DNA of 64,000 bases from Muscardinus avellanarius (GCA_963383645.1 OY726572.1:69362856-69426855), one strand, 5' to 3'. Numbered from the stretch's first letter, positions 52,311 to 63,413 are shown. The notes: a model not told the origin generated them from the sequence alone. Numbers and translations are program-made.

Positions 52311-52319
52311 GCAAGCGCT

Positions 52320-52546
52320 TTTTTTTTTCTTTTCTTTTCTTTTGGTACTGGGGATGGAACCCAGGGACATTCTACCTCTGAACCACACCCCTTGCCCTAT
52401 TTTTTTTTTTTTTTTTATTTTGAAACAGGGTCTCACTGAGTTGCAAAGGGCCTCATTAAGGAGCTGAGGCTGTCTTAGAACCGGGATTCTCCTGTCTAAG
52501 CCTCCCGAATGCTGGGATTACAAGCGTGCGCCACCACGCCCCAGCT
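52320..52546 (-). mobile_element. B1-dID SINE
   Basis: Full-length minus copy, body 52342-52546, with a 16-bp T-run at its head-tail junction. Confidence 0.94.
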
Positions 52547-52847
52547 ATTTTACAAAAGTGTTTTGAAGAGTGCTACACTTTGGTAGGAGGGCAATCCCTG
52601 GAACAGTAAGAGGACATTTTGTACCAGTGTTCCTGAGGCCTTGGGGCCTGTGCTCCCGCACTGAAGCATTTAAGAAAGTCACTCGGGAGCTGTATCTGCA
52701 AGCTTTGCTCCACCGTGACCGGCTGGCAACTTATCAGGAGCTTCACTCAGTACTTTCTTACCAGGCACACTCAGAGATCACTGGTAGAGTTAGAGCTGAA
52801 CCTTATTTTATTTTTATATGGTTCTGTATTTTATTTGTATTCTTGAT
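52547..52847. other. Unassigned sequence
   Basis: A 116-codon plus frame (52570-52920) runs into an ID element and is not supported as coding. Confidence 0.4.
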
Positions 52848-52923
52848 TTGCAGTGCTGGGGGTGAAACCCAAGGCCTCATGCATGCTCGACAAGCACCGA
52901 CCACTGAGCTGAATTTCTAGCTG
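52848..52923 (-). mobile_element. ID element, old
   Basis: GTGCTGGGGGTGAAACCCAAGGCC, CATGCATGCTCGACAAGC and CCACTGAGCTGAATTTCTAGC. Confidence 0.85.
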
Positions 52924-52982
52924 TAGCCCTGAATTTCCCTTCCTTCCTTCCTCCTCCCCTTCTTTCCCTCCCCCCCCCCCTT

Positions 52983-53167
52983 TCCATGCTAGGGCATTCA
53001 ACCTTCAAACTACACCATACCCCCAGCCCTACTTTTTTTTTTTAAACAGGGTCTCCCTAAGTTGCTGAGAGCCTTGCTAAATTGCTGAGGCTGGCTTTGA
53101 ACCTGTGATCCTCCTGTCTCAGCTTCCCAAGTACTGGGCTTACAGGTGTGCACCTCCATGCCTGACT
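52983..53167 (-). mobile_element. B1-dID SINE
   Basis: Diverged minus copy with a partly deleted tail; a C-run (52970-52980) and TTCC repeats precede it. Confidence 0.9.
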
Positions 53168-53334
53168 GGCAGCTCTACTAGCATTTTTAAAAAACAAAGC
53201 TTTGGAAATTCACCACAGTGGGAAGTGCCGGCAACCACCAGAGATCCGGTGTGGCTGGAAGGTGGGGTGCATGACGAAGTTGTGGGAGATGAGGCAAGAG
53301 TTTGGTGATAACCATGAAAAATATGGTATTTGGG

Positions 53335-53545
53335 AGCTGGGTGGGGTGGCGCACGCTTGTAACCCCAGCATTCGGTAGGATCAGGGTTCGCAGACAGCCT
53401 CAGCTACTTAGGGAGGCCCTTCACAACTCACTGAGACCCTGTTTCAAAAATAAAATGACTAAAACATAGGGCTGGGGGTGTAGCTCAGAGGTACAATGCC
53501 CCTGGGTTCCATCCCCAATACCAAAAAACAAAAAAATAAAAAAAA
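53335..53545 (+). mobile_element. B1-dID SINE with exact TSD
   Basis: Plus copy with head deletion (CATTCGGTAGGATCAGG). TSD GTATTTGGG at 53326-53334 and 53546-53554. Confidence 0.95.
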
Positions 53546-53565
53546 GTATTTGGGGACTTTCTTTC

Positions 53566-53770
53566 CTCTTTCTTTCTTTCTTTCTTTCTTTTCTGTCTTT
53601 TTGTCTTTCTTGTACTGGGGATAGACTCCAGGGGCATTCTACCTCCAAGCTACATCCCCAGCCCTATTTTATTATTTTATTCTGAAACAGAGTCTCAATA
53701 AGTTGTGGAGGGCCTCACTTAGTTGCTGGGAACCTGCAATCCTCCTGTGTAGGCCTCCCATGTACTGGGA
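53566..53770 (-). mobile_element. B1-dID SINE, 5'-truncated, (TTTC)n tail
   Basis: Minus copy, body 53610-53770, missing the last part of the head; tail (CTTT)n 53566-53600. Confidence 0.9.
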
Positions 53771-53849
53771 AGTTCTTTATTCAAAGCCCCCTTAAAGCCA
53801 CTCTGCTCCCCACTTAAAGCAGACTCTTGGAAGTGTGCTATCCAAGCCA

Positions 53850-53997
53850 GTAGCTTTGGCTTCCCTGGGAACCGGCTGGGAATGCAAACTCTCAGTCCTG
53901 CTCCAGACCATTTGCATCCTGACTAGGATAGGGCCCAGCTCTGTGTTTTAATAAGCCCAGCCGGTGATTCTGCTGCACATTGAAGTCTGAAAACCAC
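53850..53997 (+). mobile_element. MER5A-like hAT-Charlie element
   Basis: CCAGTAGCTTTGGCTTCCCTGGGAACC, GCTCCAGACCATTTGCATC, TGTGTTTTAATAAGCCCAGC and GAAGTCTGAAAACCACTAG. Confidence 0.85.
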
Positions 53998-54016
53998 TAG
54001 TTTAAAGTATACCCAA

Positions 54017-54428
54017 GCCGGGCGTGGTGGCGCACGCTTGAAATCCCAGTACTCAGGAGGCTGAGACAGGAGGATTGCAGGTTCAAGGCCAGCCTTAGCT
54101 ACTTAGTGAGACCCTGTTACAAAATAAAGAATAAAAAAATAGGGCAGAGCCGGGCATGGTGGCGCACGCTTATAATCCCCGCGCTTGGGAGGCTGAGACA
54201 AGAGGATCGCGCGTGTCCGAAGCCAGCCTCAGCTACTTAGTGAGGCTTTCAGTAACTTAGTGAGGCCCTGTTTCCAAATAAAATATAAAATAGGTCTGGG
54301 AATATAGCCCGGAGGTAGAAAGCCTCTGGGTTCCACCCCCAGTACCACCCAAAAAAAAAAAAAAAATAGGGCAGGGGGTGTAGCTTGGAGGTAGAATGTC
54401 CCTGAGTTTAATTCCCAACATCACACAC
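54017..54428 (+). mobile_element. B1-dID SINE split by a younger plus SINE
   Basis: Head and body 54017-54147; ID tail 54374-54428 (GGGGGTGTAGCTTGGAGG). The tail passes into AT-rich DNA to 54545. Confidence 0.95.
54149..54359 (+). mobile_element. B1-dID SINE, nested, exact TSD
   Basis: Young full-length plus copy. TSD AAAAAAATAGGGCAG at 54133-54147 and 54360-54374, i.e. it entered the host's A-rich head-tail linker. Confidence 0.96.
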
Positions 54429-54545
54429 TATATATACATATTACATATTATAACATATAAATAAATTAATATGTAATAACATATATACATTTTATATAAA
54501 ATAATATATAACATATTTATATAAAATAAAATAAAATGAAGTATT
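54429..54545. repeat. AT-rich low-complexity stretch
   Basis: Irregular TATATA/ACATAT/AAAAT sequence after the SINE tail. Confidence 0.85.
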
Positions 54546-55125
54546 ACCAAGTTGGGACAATGTCTCTTACCCCAGTGAACTAGCAAAAAGCCAGCCATCT
54601 AGAGTGTCTACGCCCCTGCCCGCTTGTATGGGGTCCCCGGGTTGGTTCTGCATGTCCTAGAGACGCCCTTTCCTCAAGACAATGACAGTCAGGTGAGGAC
54701 TTGCCTTGGCAAGGGGAATTATTTACAGGCAAAGCAGCGCAGGGAGGGGCAGGCTTCATCGCACGTGCTCAGATCCAGCTACTCCTCTCTGGGTGAACAA
54801 GACCTGGAAAGAATCCAGAAGAGGTTCTCAGAAGGCACCGGCTCATCCAGGGCTCGGCGTCACACTGTCTTCTCCGCTGTTTCTCTCTGCAGCCTTTCCT
54901 GCTTGTTCCCACTGTTCAAGGATGGAGCCCCCACCCTGCCATCTGCAAAGAGCAACGATGCCTCGAGTGTGCGAGTGGCTGTGAACCAGGCCGACGCCAC
55001 CCCCTTTGACCTTCACATCGCTCACCTGGGCGCCCTCACGGCTTCCCCTGAGCTTTCTCGGCTCCCAGACTCTACCTGGAATTGCAACCAGTCCTGTTCC
55101 TCTTGTTTTCCTTACAGATTCTGAT
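54546..55125. other. Unassigned single-copy sequence
   Basis: Contains the longest non-repeat frame (54624-55124, 166 codons). I see no domain, no compositional bias typical of exons and no homologue I recognise. TTCTCTCTGCAG at about 54881-54892 resembles a splice acceptor, but nothing else supports an exon. Confidence 0.4.
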
Positions 55126-55285
55126 TCAGCTACTCGGGAGGCTGAGGCAGGAGGATCACAAGTTCGAGGTCGGCTTCAGCAACTTAGTGAGACCCTGCCT
55201 CAAAATAAAAATAAATAAATAAATAAATAAATAACAAGGGGTGCTATATAGCTCAATGGTAGAGGTTCCATCTTTGGTGCCAACA
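55126..55285 (+). mobile_element. B1-ID SINE, 5'-truncated, old
   Basis: Starts inside the head (CAGCTACTCGGGAGGCTGAGG), has an (AAAT)n linker at 55203-55235, then an ID part TATATAGCTCAATGGTAGAGG. Confidence 0.85.
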
Positions 55286-55324
55286 TAAAATTAGGTACTT
55301 AGCATATATTGAAGAGCCAAATAA

Positions 55325-55526
55325 GCCTGGCGTGGTGGGCACGCTTGTAATCCCAGCATTTGTTGAGACAAGAGGATTGCACAGGTTTGAAGCCAGCCTC
55401 AGCTACTTAGTGAGGTCCTTTGCAACTCAGTGAGATCCTGTTTCAAAATAAAGAATAAAAAATGTGGCTGGGTGTCACTTGGAGGTACAGTGCCCCTTGG
55501 TTCCATCCCCAGTACCCCCCCAAAAA
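55325..55526 (+). mobile_element. B1-dID SINE with TSD
   Basis: Plus copy with head deletion (CAGCATTTGTTGAGAC). TSD AGAGCCAAA(T/C)AA at 55313-55324 and 55527-55538. Confidence 0.95.
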
Positions 55527-55549
55527 AGAGCCAAACAAATGATAGTTAC

Positions 55550-55585
<36 letters not shown>

Positions 55586-55790
55586 TGTTAATTATAACTG
55601 GGGATGGAACCCAGGGGCATTCGACCTCTGAGCTACACCCCATGCCCTATTTTTTATTCTTTATTTTGAAACAGGGTCTCACTAAGTTACAGAGGTCCTC
55701 ACTAAATAGCTGAGGCTGTCTGCGAAACGCAATCCTCCTGTCCCAGCCTCCTGAATGCCGGGATCACAAGTGTGCGCCACCACGCTTGGC
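55550..55790 (-). mobile_element. B1-dID SINE with (ATT)n tail and exact TSD
   Basis: Minus copy, body 55596-55790, (ATT)n 55550-55585. TSD TGATAGTTAC at 55540-55549 and 55791-55800. Confidence 0.96.
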
Positions 55791-55800
55791 TGATAGTTAC

Positions 55801-56410
55801 TATTATTATTGCTACAATTTTGTATTAAACAGGGGGAGAAGAGAGGAAATGCATCCTAAGGAGGGGGGATATCAAGTCTGGCTTATCTTGTAGGGCCCAG
55901 TGCGAAGTGATAATGTGCGTTCTGGCTGGAGGTGGTGGAGACCTGGGAACTCAATCTCCTTTCCCGCAGGTCTATTTCCCCAATGCACGCCTGACAAGAG
56001 ATCGCAACCTCCATGTGGGAACGTGCTGGGAACCTGGAGTGGGTGAGCATTCCCCCCCCCCCAAGTCACTTGCCAAACGTGCCATCACCCGGACACCTGC
56101 AGCCCGGGCAGGCGTGGCTGCCACCTTGTCCCGGAGGGAGCATGCCTGACTCTGGTGCTCCCAACTTATGCACGCAGGCACTGGTCAGTGGGGGAAAGGC
56201 TCACTTGTCACCCAGGCAGAGGGTGGCAAGGGGGATCTGGAGTTTCTGTTTCTGGAAGCAGGTGGCCAAGAACTTATTTGAGGGAGGTGAGGAGAGAGGC
56301 AGGACCCCAGATGAGCTGCCCGGCCATGTCACCTTGCCTTTCAGTGACACCATGGCCGTGTGACGACCACGGGGCCTCACTCAGAGGGCCTTATGCTTGA
56401 TTTACTGCTG
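55801..56410. other. Unassigned single-copy sequence, GC-rich
   Basis: Several overlapping frames on both strands; no exon, CpG island of standard size, or repeat recognised. Confidence 0.45.
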
Positions 56411-56609
56411 AGCCAGGCATGATGGCACATGCCTGTAAGCCCAGTACTTGGGAGGCTGAGACAGGAGGATTGTAGGTTGGAGGCTAGTGTCGGCAATTTA
56501 GCAAGACCCTGTTTCAAAATAAAATAGGGCTGGGGGTCTAGCTCAGAGGTTGATCACCCCTGGGTTCAATCCTTAGCACCAAAAATAAATAAATAATAAT
56601 TTAAAAATA
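56411..56609 (+). mobile_element. B1-dID SINE, older
   Basis: Plus copy with truncated centre; (AAAT)n-like tail. Confidence 0.92.
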
Positions 56610-56672
56610 GGTCTCGGGGTGGGTGTAACTCAAAGGCAGAACATTCCGGGCTCAATCCCCAGTACTGTGGTA
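56610..56672 (+). mobile_element. Isolated ID-type tail
   Basis: AGGTCTCGGGGTGGGTGTAACTC ... CTCAATCCCCAGTACTGTGG. Probably the displaced tail of a copy interrupted by the preceding SINE. Confidence 0.75.
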
Positions 56673-56709
56673 ATAAGAATCATAACACACTGCTGTTGCC
56701 ATCTTGCAA

Positions 56710-56933
56710 CTTTTGTGTGTGTGTGTGTGTGTGTGGTACTAGGGGTGGAACCCAGGACTTTTCTACTTCCGGGCTATACTCCCAGACCTATTTTATACTT
56801 TATTTGGAGACAGGGTCTCACTAAGTTGCTGAGAGCCTCACTAAGTAGCTGAGGCTGGCTTCGAACCTGTGCGATCCTCCTGTCTCAGCCTCCCAAGCAC
56901 AGGGATTGCAAGCGTGCGCCACCACACCCGGCT
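56710..56933 (-). mobile_element. B1-dID SINE with (GT)n tail and exact TSD
   Basis: Young minus copy, body 56735-56933. TSD CATCTTGCAA at 56700-56709 and 56934-56943. Confidence 0.96.
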
Positions 56934-56943
56934 CATCTTGCAA

Positions 56944-57240
56944 TTCTTAATAATTGAGACTTTGAACTTGGGTATACTTAGTGAAGTCCAGTGGGATAAT
57001 GGATCACATGCATGAACAGAGGGGAAATAAGCAGCCAGTGGCATTTCTGATGCCCGCGAGCCCCGAATCCAGCCGACTCTCGATGTACGAGGGTTCCGTG
57101 AGCAAAAGCGCATTTCACCCAGTGCAGGGTAGGCATGGTTTGTCTATCACTGAAGAAGTGGGGACTTTGACGGGACCCTGGGCCACCTTCCATTGAGGAA
57201 GGCTGCACTTGATTAATGAGGGCCCACATCCGAATATGTG
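56944..57240. other. Unassigned sequence
   Basis: Nothing recognised. Confidence 0.4.
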
Positions 57241-57380
57241 TAAAATTATGAATATGGCGTGGTTACCCGGGACAATCATTGGTGGGAGGGGGGAAGAGAA
57301 AACAGGGGCGGGGGGGGGAAGGGCATCAAGTATAGTTCAAATTTATGTTCAATAAAAAATTAAAAAAAGAAATATCTGAA
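57241..57380 (+). mobile_element. Possible L1 3'UTR end
   Basis: A G-rich tract (GGTGGGAGGGGGGAAGAG ... GGGGCGGGGGGGGGAAGGG, 57280-57323) followed by TTCAATAAAAAATTAAAAAAAG has the layout of an L1 3' end. Confidence 0.5.
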
Positions 57381-57690
57381 AACTAAAAAAAGAAAAGAAA
57401 TTTCTTCAAATGCAAAAAGACGGTGTTTTAAAAAACAAAAGCAACCGAGGAAACCTATCCGATCCTTTCTTACTCTATCAGCAAGCACTTTTGCCAAAGC
57501 AGGTGACAGGAAGGAGCGGGAAGGCTTGCACAACCCACTTCCCTTCCCCCAGCCTCCCTTACTCAACAGGAGGTGTGGGTGCCATGTGCACACATCCCGA
57601 AGCGATATGAGGACACCCGGCTTTGTTTTGTGCAGCATCTCCTCTGTTCCGGTATAAATAAAAACGTGTGCTATCTAAGCTCTGTAGTAC
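57381..57690. other. Unassigned sequence
   Basis: Nothing recognised. Confidence 0.4.
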
Positions 57691-57829
57691 AAACTCTCTG
57701 ATTCTGGTGATTCCAAATATGAATTAAATGTGTTTTTGTTTTTATTTAAAATTGGCATAAAGGAAACAGTTCAAATAGTGCTATGTCTGTAGACGAAATT
57801 ACCAATACCAATCTTAATAACATGTACAC

Positions 57830-57960
57830 GGAAGAGGAAAACTGGGAGGAATTTAGGGGGAAACACACTAAATGCTGCGTGCGTGGATGTTTCCATCACT
57901 CTGGACCTCTTTATGATGTATAGTTACAAGGCACCAATAAAAAGTCTATTAAAGTTGTTG
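57830..57960 (+). mobile_element. L1 3' end fragment
   Basis: GACCTCTTTATGATGTATAGTTACAAGGCACCAATAAAAAG shares the 3' end seen at 12270-12296 and 38630-38660. Confidence 0.75.
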
Positions 57961-57969
57961 GTATTGTAT

Positions 57970-58440
57970 GAGGCGGGGATGGTGGCACATGCCTAAAATC
58001 TCAGTACTTGGGAGGCTGAGACAGGATGATCACCAATCTGAGGATAGCCTCAGCAACATAGCGAGACTCTCATCAACCTTGAGAGAACTTGTTTCAAAAA
58101 ATAAAAAGGGCGCCGGGCGTGGTGGCGCACGCTTGTAATCCCCGCGCTTGGGAGGCTGAGACAGGAGGATCGCACGGGTTCGAAGCCAGCCTCCGCTACT
58201 TAGTGAGGCTCTCAGCAACTTAGTGAGACCCTGTTTCCAAATAAAGTATAAAATAGGTCTGGGAGTATAGCCTGGAGGTAGAAAGCCTCTGGGTTCCACC
58301 CCAGTACCACCAAATAAATAAATAAATAAATAAATTAAATAAATAAATAAAATTAAAAGGGCTAGGAGCTAGGGGTATAGCTCCAAGGTAGAATACCCCT
58401 AGGTTCAATCCCCAGTACCTCTAGCACAAAACAAAACAAC
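57970..58440 (+). mobile_element. B1-dID SINE split by a younger plus SINE
   Basis: Old head and body 57970-58111; ID tail 58363-58425 (GGAGCTAGGGGTATAGCTCC), then AAAAC-rich tail. Confidence 0.93.
58112..58354 (+). mobile_element. B1-dID SINE, nested, TSD
   Basis: Very young full-length plus copy with most CpGs intact; body to 58313, (AAAT)n tail 58314-58354. TSD AAAAGGGC at 58104-58111 and 58355-58362. Confidence 0.96.
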
Positions 58441-58610
58441 AAAAGAAATTGCAAAATATAACGATGAACTATAAAATTTATTATGATTTAAATTTTTGAC
58501 TATTTTGTACTTGAGATGACAGTAATAGCAAAATTAATACCATAAGTCAAAAGAAAAAAAATAAAAGAAAAAATTTTTGTATTTTAGTGGTTTTGTTTTG
58601 TTTTGCTTTG
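58441..58610. other. Unassigned AT-rich sequence
   Basis: Nothing recognised; (TTTTG)n near 58590-58605 is the next SINE's tail. Confidence 0.4.
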
Positions 58611-58787
58611 ATAGTACTGGGGATGGAACCCTTCTACCTCCAGGCTACATTCCCAGACCTATTTTATATTTTTTTAAATTTGGAAACAGGGTCTCTTAAG
58701 CCCGAGAGGCTGGCTTCGAACCTGCGCGATCCTCCTGTCTCTGCCTCCCAAGAACGGAGATTACAAGTGTGCACCACCATGCCCGGC
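58611..58787 (-). mobile_element. B1-dID fold-back variant, intermediate tail
   Basis: Minus copy. Body TTAAGCCCGAGAGGCTGGCTT. Tail GGGATGGAACCCTTCTACC lacks GCCCCTG but has no GGAACC fold-back. TGTAT(T/C)T(T/A)AGTG flanks it near 58578 and 58788. Confidence 0.94.
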
Positions 58788-59041
58788 TGTATCTAAGTGT
58801 TTTTAATGGCACTTATTCATTGAAAAGGAGTCTCACGTTTTCATTTTGCACAGGTGGGACTCATAACTATTATAGCCAGCCCTGTCTCAACTATCTAGGA
58901 CACACCCTCATGGTCCACAAGCCTCCTTTCTACCCAAAGACATAGAATGGATTCGCCTCATTGTTGAAGTTGTCCAAGATAACACAAAACTTGGGTTGGG
59001 CAAAATTTGACAACTAAATTGCACCTCAGAAAATAAGTTGG
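58788..59041. other. Unassigned sequence
   Basis: Nothing recognised. Confidence 0.4.
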
Positions 59042-59262
59042 AGCCAGGCATAATGGCACACACTTGTAATCCAAGTACTTGGGAGGCTGAGACAGGAGGA
59101 TTGCAGTTTAGCAGCCAGACTTGGCAATTTAGTGAGGCCCTCTGCAACTTAGTGAGACCTTGTTTCAAAATAAAAGAGTAAAATAGGGCTGGAGATACAG
59201 CCCTGAGGTAGAATGCCCCTGGATCCCATCCCCAGTAGCACGAAAATTAATTAATTAATTAA
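59042..59262 (+). mobile_element. B1-dID SINE
   Basis: Full-length plus copy ending CCCCAGTAGCACG, with (TTAA)n-like tail. Confidence 0.93.
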
Positions 59263-60199
59263 AAACAAAAGGCTGGGGACACACACACACACACACACAG
59301 CATTCTCCATGAGCTGCAGTGGTCTATGATGGTTACACCTGTTTTATGTTTAGAGTAGAAGGCAGAGAAGATGGATAGACAGAGAGGGAGGGTGCAGCTG
59401 TATGTAAGCAAAGGATCAAAGAAGGCTCATAGGAGCCCAGTTTCCACCACACTGGAAGAAACAAAGCTTGCGGGGCAGGGGAAGGGGTAGGATTTATGCC
59501 AGGAAGGAGGTAGGGCAGGTCGTAATAGGAAGAGTGGTGAGTACCAACTTGTGAAGCTTGACTTGATCTTGTGGGTGGTGAGGTTCGATCAAAGCAGGAG
59601 CGTGGTCAAATGTTTAGATGTGTAGGATGGTGATATGGATGCAGGAACAGTGCCCGACGTGTAGGGCTCCTGAGAGTGGAGGAGGATGAGGAGTGGGGCG
59701 GCATTAGGAAGGGCTTTGAATGAGAAGCTACAGGGTTTGGAGTTTATCTTTCACGCTAATGTTTTTCAAAGAAGCTTTAAAGCAGCGAACCTCTTCTCTT
59801 GTTTGTTAAAATGGTCTCAGCAGAAGTCTGATAGACCAAACAGGTGCAAGTGGCCATCAGGTTTGCCTGGTTAGAAAATTCAGATAATTGATAAACTCCA
59901 ATGGGCATGTGACTGAAAGGAGAGGAGGAGGAGAAAGCGATGGAGAGGACATGAACAGCAGACCTGAAAATCACATGGTGGACTTGGAAGGATTTAGGAA
60001 GAAGAAACAGGGAGCAGAGGGGAAGACCCCAAGCCCAGGCAGGAGAGGTGACGGAGAGTTCCTGGCGGTGCTTGTGGGTGAGTTCTTGGCTGCCCTCAGG
60101 AAGAGAACTTGAAAGCATCTGCTGCAGTTGTGTGTGGCCACTGTCAGAGATAGTGGTAACTGCCTGTCTTTCAAATTTAATTTACTGCTAGGACTTTTC
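59263..60199. other. Mostly unassigned sequence
   Basis: 59278-59301 is (CA)n after a displaced AAAGGCTGGGGA. 59480-59770 (AAGGGCTTTGAATGAGAAGC, GTTTGGAGTTTATC) resembles an ancient interspersed repeat I cannot name. No coding support. Confidence 0.45.
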
Positions 60200-60214
60200 A
60201 AAAGAACTTCTAGA

Positions 60215-60419
60215 GCCTGGTGTGGTGGCGCACGCTTGTAATCCCAGCATTCGGGAAGCTGAGACCGGAGGATTGCAGTTCGCGAACAGCCTCAGCTACT
60301 TAGTGAGGCCCTCTGCAACTTAGTGAGACCCTGTTTCAAAATAAAGAATAAAAAAATAGGGCAAGGGGTGTGGCTCAGAGGTCGAATGCCCCTGGGTTCC
60401 ATCCCCAGACCAGAAAAAA
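60215..60419 (+). mobile_element. B1-dID SINE, first of a same-site pair
   Basis: Full-length plus copy. AAAAGAACTTCTAGA precedes it (60200-60214) and is repeated exactly after it (60420-60434). Confidence 0.96.
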
Positions 60420-60434
60420 AAAAGAACTTCTAGA

Positions 60435-60710
60435 GCCGGGTGTGGTGGCACACGCTTGTAATCCTAGTACTTGGGAGTCTGAGACAGGAGGATCTCAGGT
60501 TCGCAGCCAGGCTCAGCTACTTAGTGAGGCCCTCTGCAACTTAGTGAGACTCTGTTTCAAAATAAAGAATACAAAAATCAGTTTGGGGATGTAGCTCAGA
60601 GGTAGAATGACCCTGCCCCAGTACTGCAAAAAGCAAAACCAAACCAAACCAACCAACCAACCAACAAACAAAAAAACAGAAACAAAATCAAAAACAAAAC
60701 AGCAACAACA
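60435..60710 (+). mobile_element. B1-dID SINE, second of a same-site pair
   Basis: Full-length plus copy, body to about 60630, then AACC/AAAC-rich tail. It starts right after the second AAAAGAACTTCTAGA. A third, imperfect copy (AAAATACTTCTGGAA, 60711-60725) follows. Confidence 0.95.
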
Positions 60711-60725
60711 AAAATACTTCTGGAA

Positions 60726-61540
60726 GATTTGAATTTAGGGTCTCATTTAAAGTACAGCACTATACACTTGTTTATTTAGTCTGATGATGTGAAAAAGTAA
60801 AAAAAAAAAACAAAAACAAAAACTATCTCTTCCATCTGGGCTTCCAGCAAAGTTTTGTTTAAAAGTTCGAATATAGTTCTTGATATTGCTAACACTGCTC
60901 TTGAAGCTTGTGCCGAAATACAGGTCCCCCACTGTCAAGAACTGAGAAGGGTTTGTGGTTTTATCCTACCTGCAAGCTAACAAGCCTGCCATGTGGGTGC
61001 TGACAGAAGACACAGACTCCCAGGTCAGAGAGAAAGGCCAGCTTATTACAATAATAAGTAGTCAGAGTCTCCTCACTTTTTGTTTCCTCGAATCCTGGCT
61101 TCTACCGGGTAACAAGAGAAAGTCAAGTAATGCCTTCATGTGTAGTGGGTTATATTATGAGAGGAGCCTCAACTTTAGGGAACCCAAAACTTTTATAATA
61201 AACAATAAATTTCCTAAACTCAGCCCTGAAGGGAGACACTTTGTACTATGCTGGGCTGTAAACTAACCTGCTCCCTGGTCTGAAGAGAGACACTATCTCT
61301 ATCTTGCAAGGCTATTTTCTAATATAGATACCCCTGGAAAGATTGCAATAAAGGTGGGTAGTGCTCTGATCCCAAGACTTGCAAAATGCCAGAGATCTGT
61401 GAAGAATTTTCTCTTAGCATGACAAGACTTTGATAATGTTGAGCTGAAAGGAAGATAAATTTCCTTTACTCTATATCTTATTCCTCCACGAGATCCATAA
61501 TACATTTTTGACTTTTTTACTTGTTCTAAAAAAGTCAAGT
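60726..61540. other. Unassigned single-copy sequence
   Basis: 800 bp without SINEs; no exon or repeat recognised. Confidence 0.45.
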
Positions 61541-61745
61541 CAGCTGGGCACGGCGATGCATGTCTGTAACCCAGTACTTGGGGGGGCTGAGAGAGGAGGA
61601 TCACAGGTTTGAGGCCAGTCTCCGCAAGTTAGGCCCTCAGAAACTTAGCAAGACCCTGTTTAAAAATAAAAAAGGCTGGGAGTGAAGCTCGGAGGCAGAA
61701 TGCCCTTGGGTTCAATCCCTGGTACCACAACATCAACAACAAAAC
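61541..61745 (+). mobile_element. B1-dID SINE, older
   Basis: Plus copy with central deletion; TCAAGTC flanks it (about 61532 and 61749). Confidence 0.92.
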
Positions 61746-61749
61746 AGTT

Positions 61750-62737
61750 CAAGTCTTCTATCGCACTGGCTGTCTTTGAAGTATCTCAAAGACCTGACCA
61801 CTAGGGTCTGAAGTTCTACTCTATGGGGCCCTTCTACCTGCCTGCACATGGCTGCCGGTTCAGTAGCCCTTCACTGACCAGGCCTTTGTATTACTTTGAT
61901 TCTTCTTACCTCAAAGCTCTCAAGATTCCTTATTCTCTTAAAGTTTTGAAAAGCGGGATTGATTCTATTTAGTTGGCCCTAAATGTTGAGCTCATAATTA
62001 ACAGATGAATGAGGAATGTGTAGAAACTGTCTGAAGAGACTTTCTCAGGTTTGAGAGAAAGAAAATATATAGAAAGCTATGCAGAAAGGAGTTGTAAACT
62101 AGAACAGCAGTGCGCCTTGATGAAGGATTCTATGAGGCAGTGGATGACAGTGAGCTTCCAAGCCTAGATAGTTCCTCTAGGAGGCCAGGCTCATTGCTTT
62201 ATATCCTCACTAGACTGAAGAGTCACACTCTGGTACTTTCAGATGAGGATAAGTTGACACAATAGCTCTGCAGATAGGACCAGGAATTGTAGCAGCTCCT
62301 TTGAGTCAAAGCTCTAACAAAGGATGTGCCCTTAGCCCCTTCTGAGGCTAGAGATCTCAAACAGAGGCTGCATCTTGTAGCCATGGCTCAGCCATATACA
62401 TTGACTGAAACTGACTCTGTTTCCATTACAATGACTAGTTAAAGAGCGTGTATTACCCACACCAAAGGCAACTGGGCATAGATTGCTTATCATAGAGCTC
62501 AGCCCATTGTGCGGTGACGTGGAGTAAAATAGCTCAGTGCAGGGAATTTTCATCGGATGGACAAACACAATCAAATCCTCTTCACCAGGGAGTGTAAATG
62601 TCAGATCCCAGAGATGTTGGCACACCCTTAGTAAACAGAGCTACTGGTGTCTTCGTTCTCCTCGAGGCCTGCTAGCCATCCAAATCCAGGGAATGCTGGG
62701 ACTTCCACACATCGTTGCAGAGTTGAGAATAAACAAG
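61750..62737. other. Unassigned single-copy sequence, SINE-free
   Basis: One kilobase without recognised repeats or coding support. Confidence 0.45.
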
Positions 62738-63075
62738 CTGGGTGGGGGAGTGCACACGTTTAATCCCAGTTACTCAGAAGGCGGAGACAGGAGTCTTGTA
62801 AGCCTGGACAACTTTGTGAGCGCCTGTCTTAAAATAAAAAAAAAAGATTTATTAATTTATTTGTTTTTCTGCAGTGTTGGGATTGAACCCAAGGCCTCGA
62901 GCATGCTAGACAAGTGCTCTTTCACTGAGTCATACCACTAGACCCCAAAATAAAGTAAAATAAAATAAAAATAAAAACAAAATAGGAGGGTGGTTTAGCA
63001 GTAAGAACACTTTCCCAGTGAGTGTGAGGCCCTGGGTTCAATCCCTAGTATAGAAAAATAAGATAAAATAAGTAA
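62738..63075 (+). mobile_element. B1-ID SINE split by an ID in inverse orientation
   Basis: Old head 62738-62845 and ID tail 62985-63050 (GGGTGGTTTAGCAGTAAGAACACTTTCCCAGTGAGTG). The linker holds a minus ID. Confidence 0.82.
62865..62942 (-). mobile_element. ID element, nested inverse
   Basis: GGGATTGAACCCAAGGCCTCGAGCATGCTAGACAAGTGC ... CACTGAGTCATACCAC reads as a minus ID. Its B box GGGTTCAATCC is intact. Confidence 0.88.
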
Positions 63076-63171
63076 AGCCTGCTTTCCTTCTCATTCCCTT
63101 GTATCCTCACTTCTGTTTCTGGCCTATCCTTAAAATCTTATAGAGTAATATTATGACCTCAAACAAAGGAC

Positions 63172-63228
63172 ATCTATCTATTTACATCTATCTATCTATA
63201 TCTATCTATCTATCTATCTATCATCTAT
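63172..63228. repeat. (ATCT)n microsatellite
   Basis: About 12 ATCT units with small breaks, forming the tail of the following minus SINE. Confidence 0.95.
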
Positions 63229-63232
63229 ATTT

Positions 63233-63413
63233 TGATAGTACTGGGGATTGAACCCAGGGGCATTCTACTCTGAGTTGCACCCCAGCCCTTTTTATTTTTT
63301 AAGTTTTGGAACAGGGTCTCACTAAGTTGCTAAGTATCTTGCCTCGTTGCTGAAGCCAGCCTTGAACCTGAAATCCTCAGTACTGGGATTACAGACATGT
63401 GCCTCCATGCTAG
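63233..63413 (-). mobile_element. B1-dID SINE
   Basis: Minus copy with a short head deletion (GAAATCCTCAGTACTGGG). Confidence 0.93.

Noticed and set aside
54881..54892. Splice acceptor-like TTCTCTCTGCAG
   Set aside because: A single motif without branch point support, matching donor or conserved exon.
54624..55124. 166-codon plus frame in unique sequence
   Set aside because: No domain, no similarity I recognise, no exon structure; length is not remarkable in GC-rich DNA.
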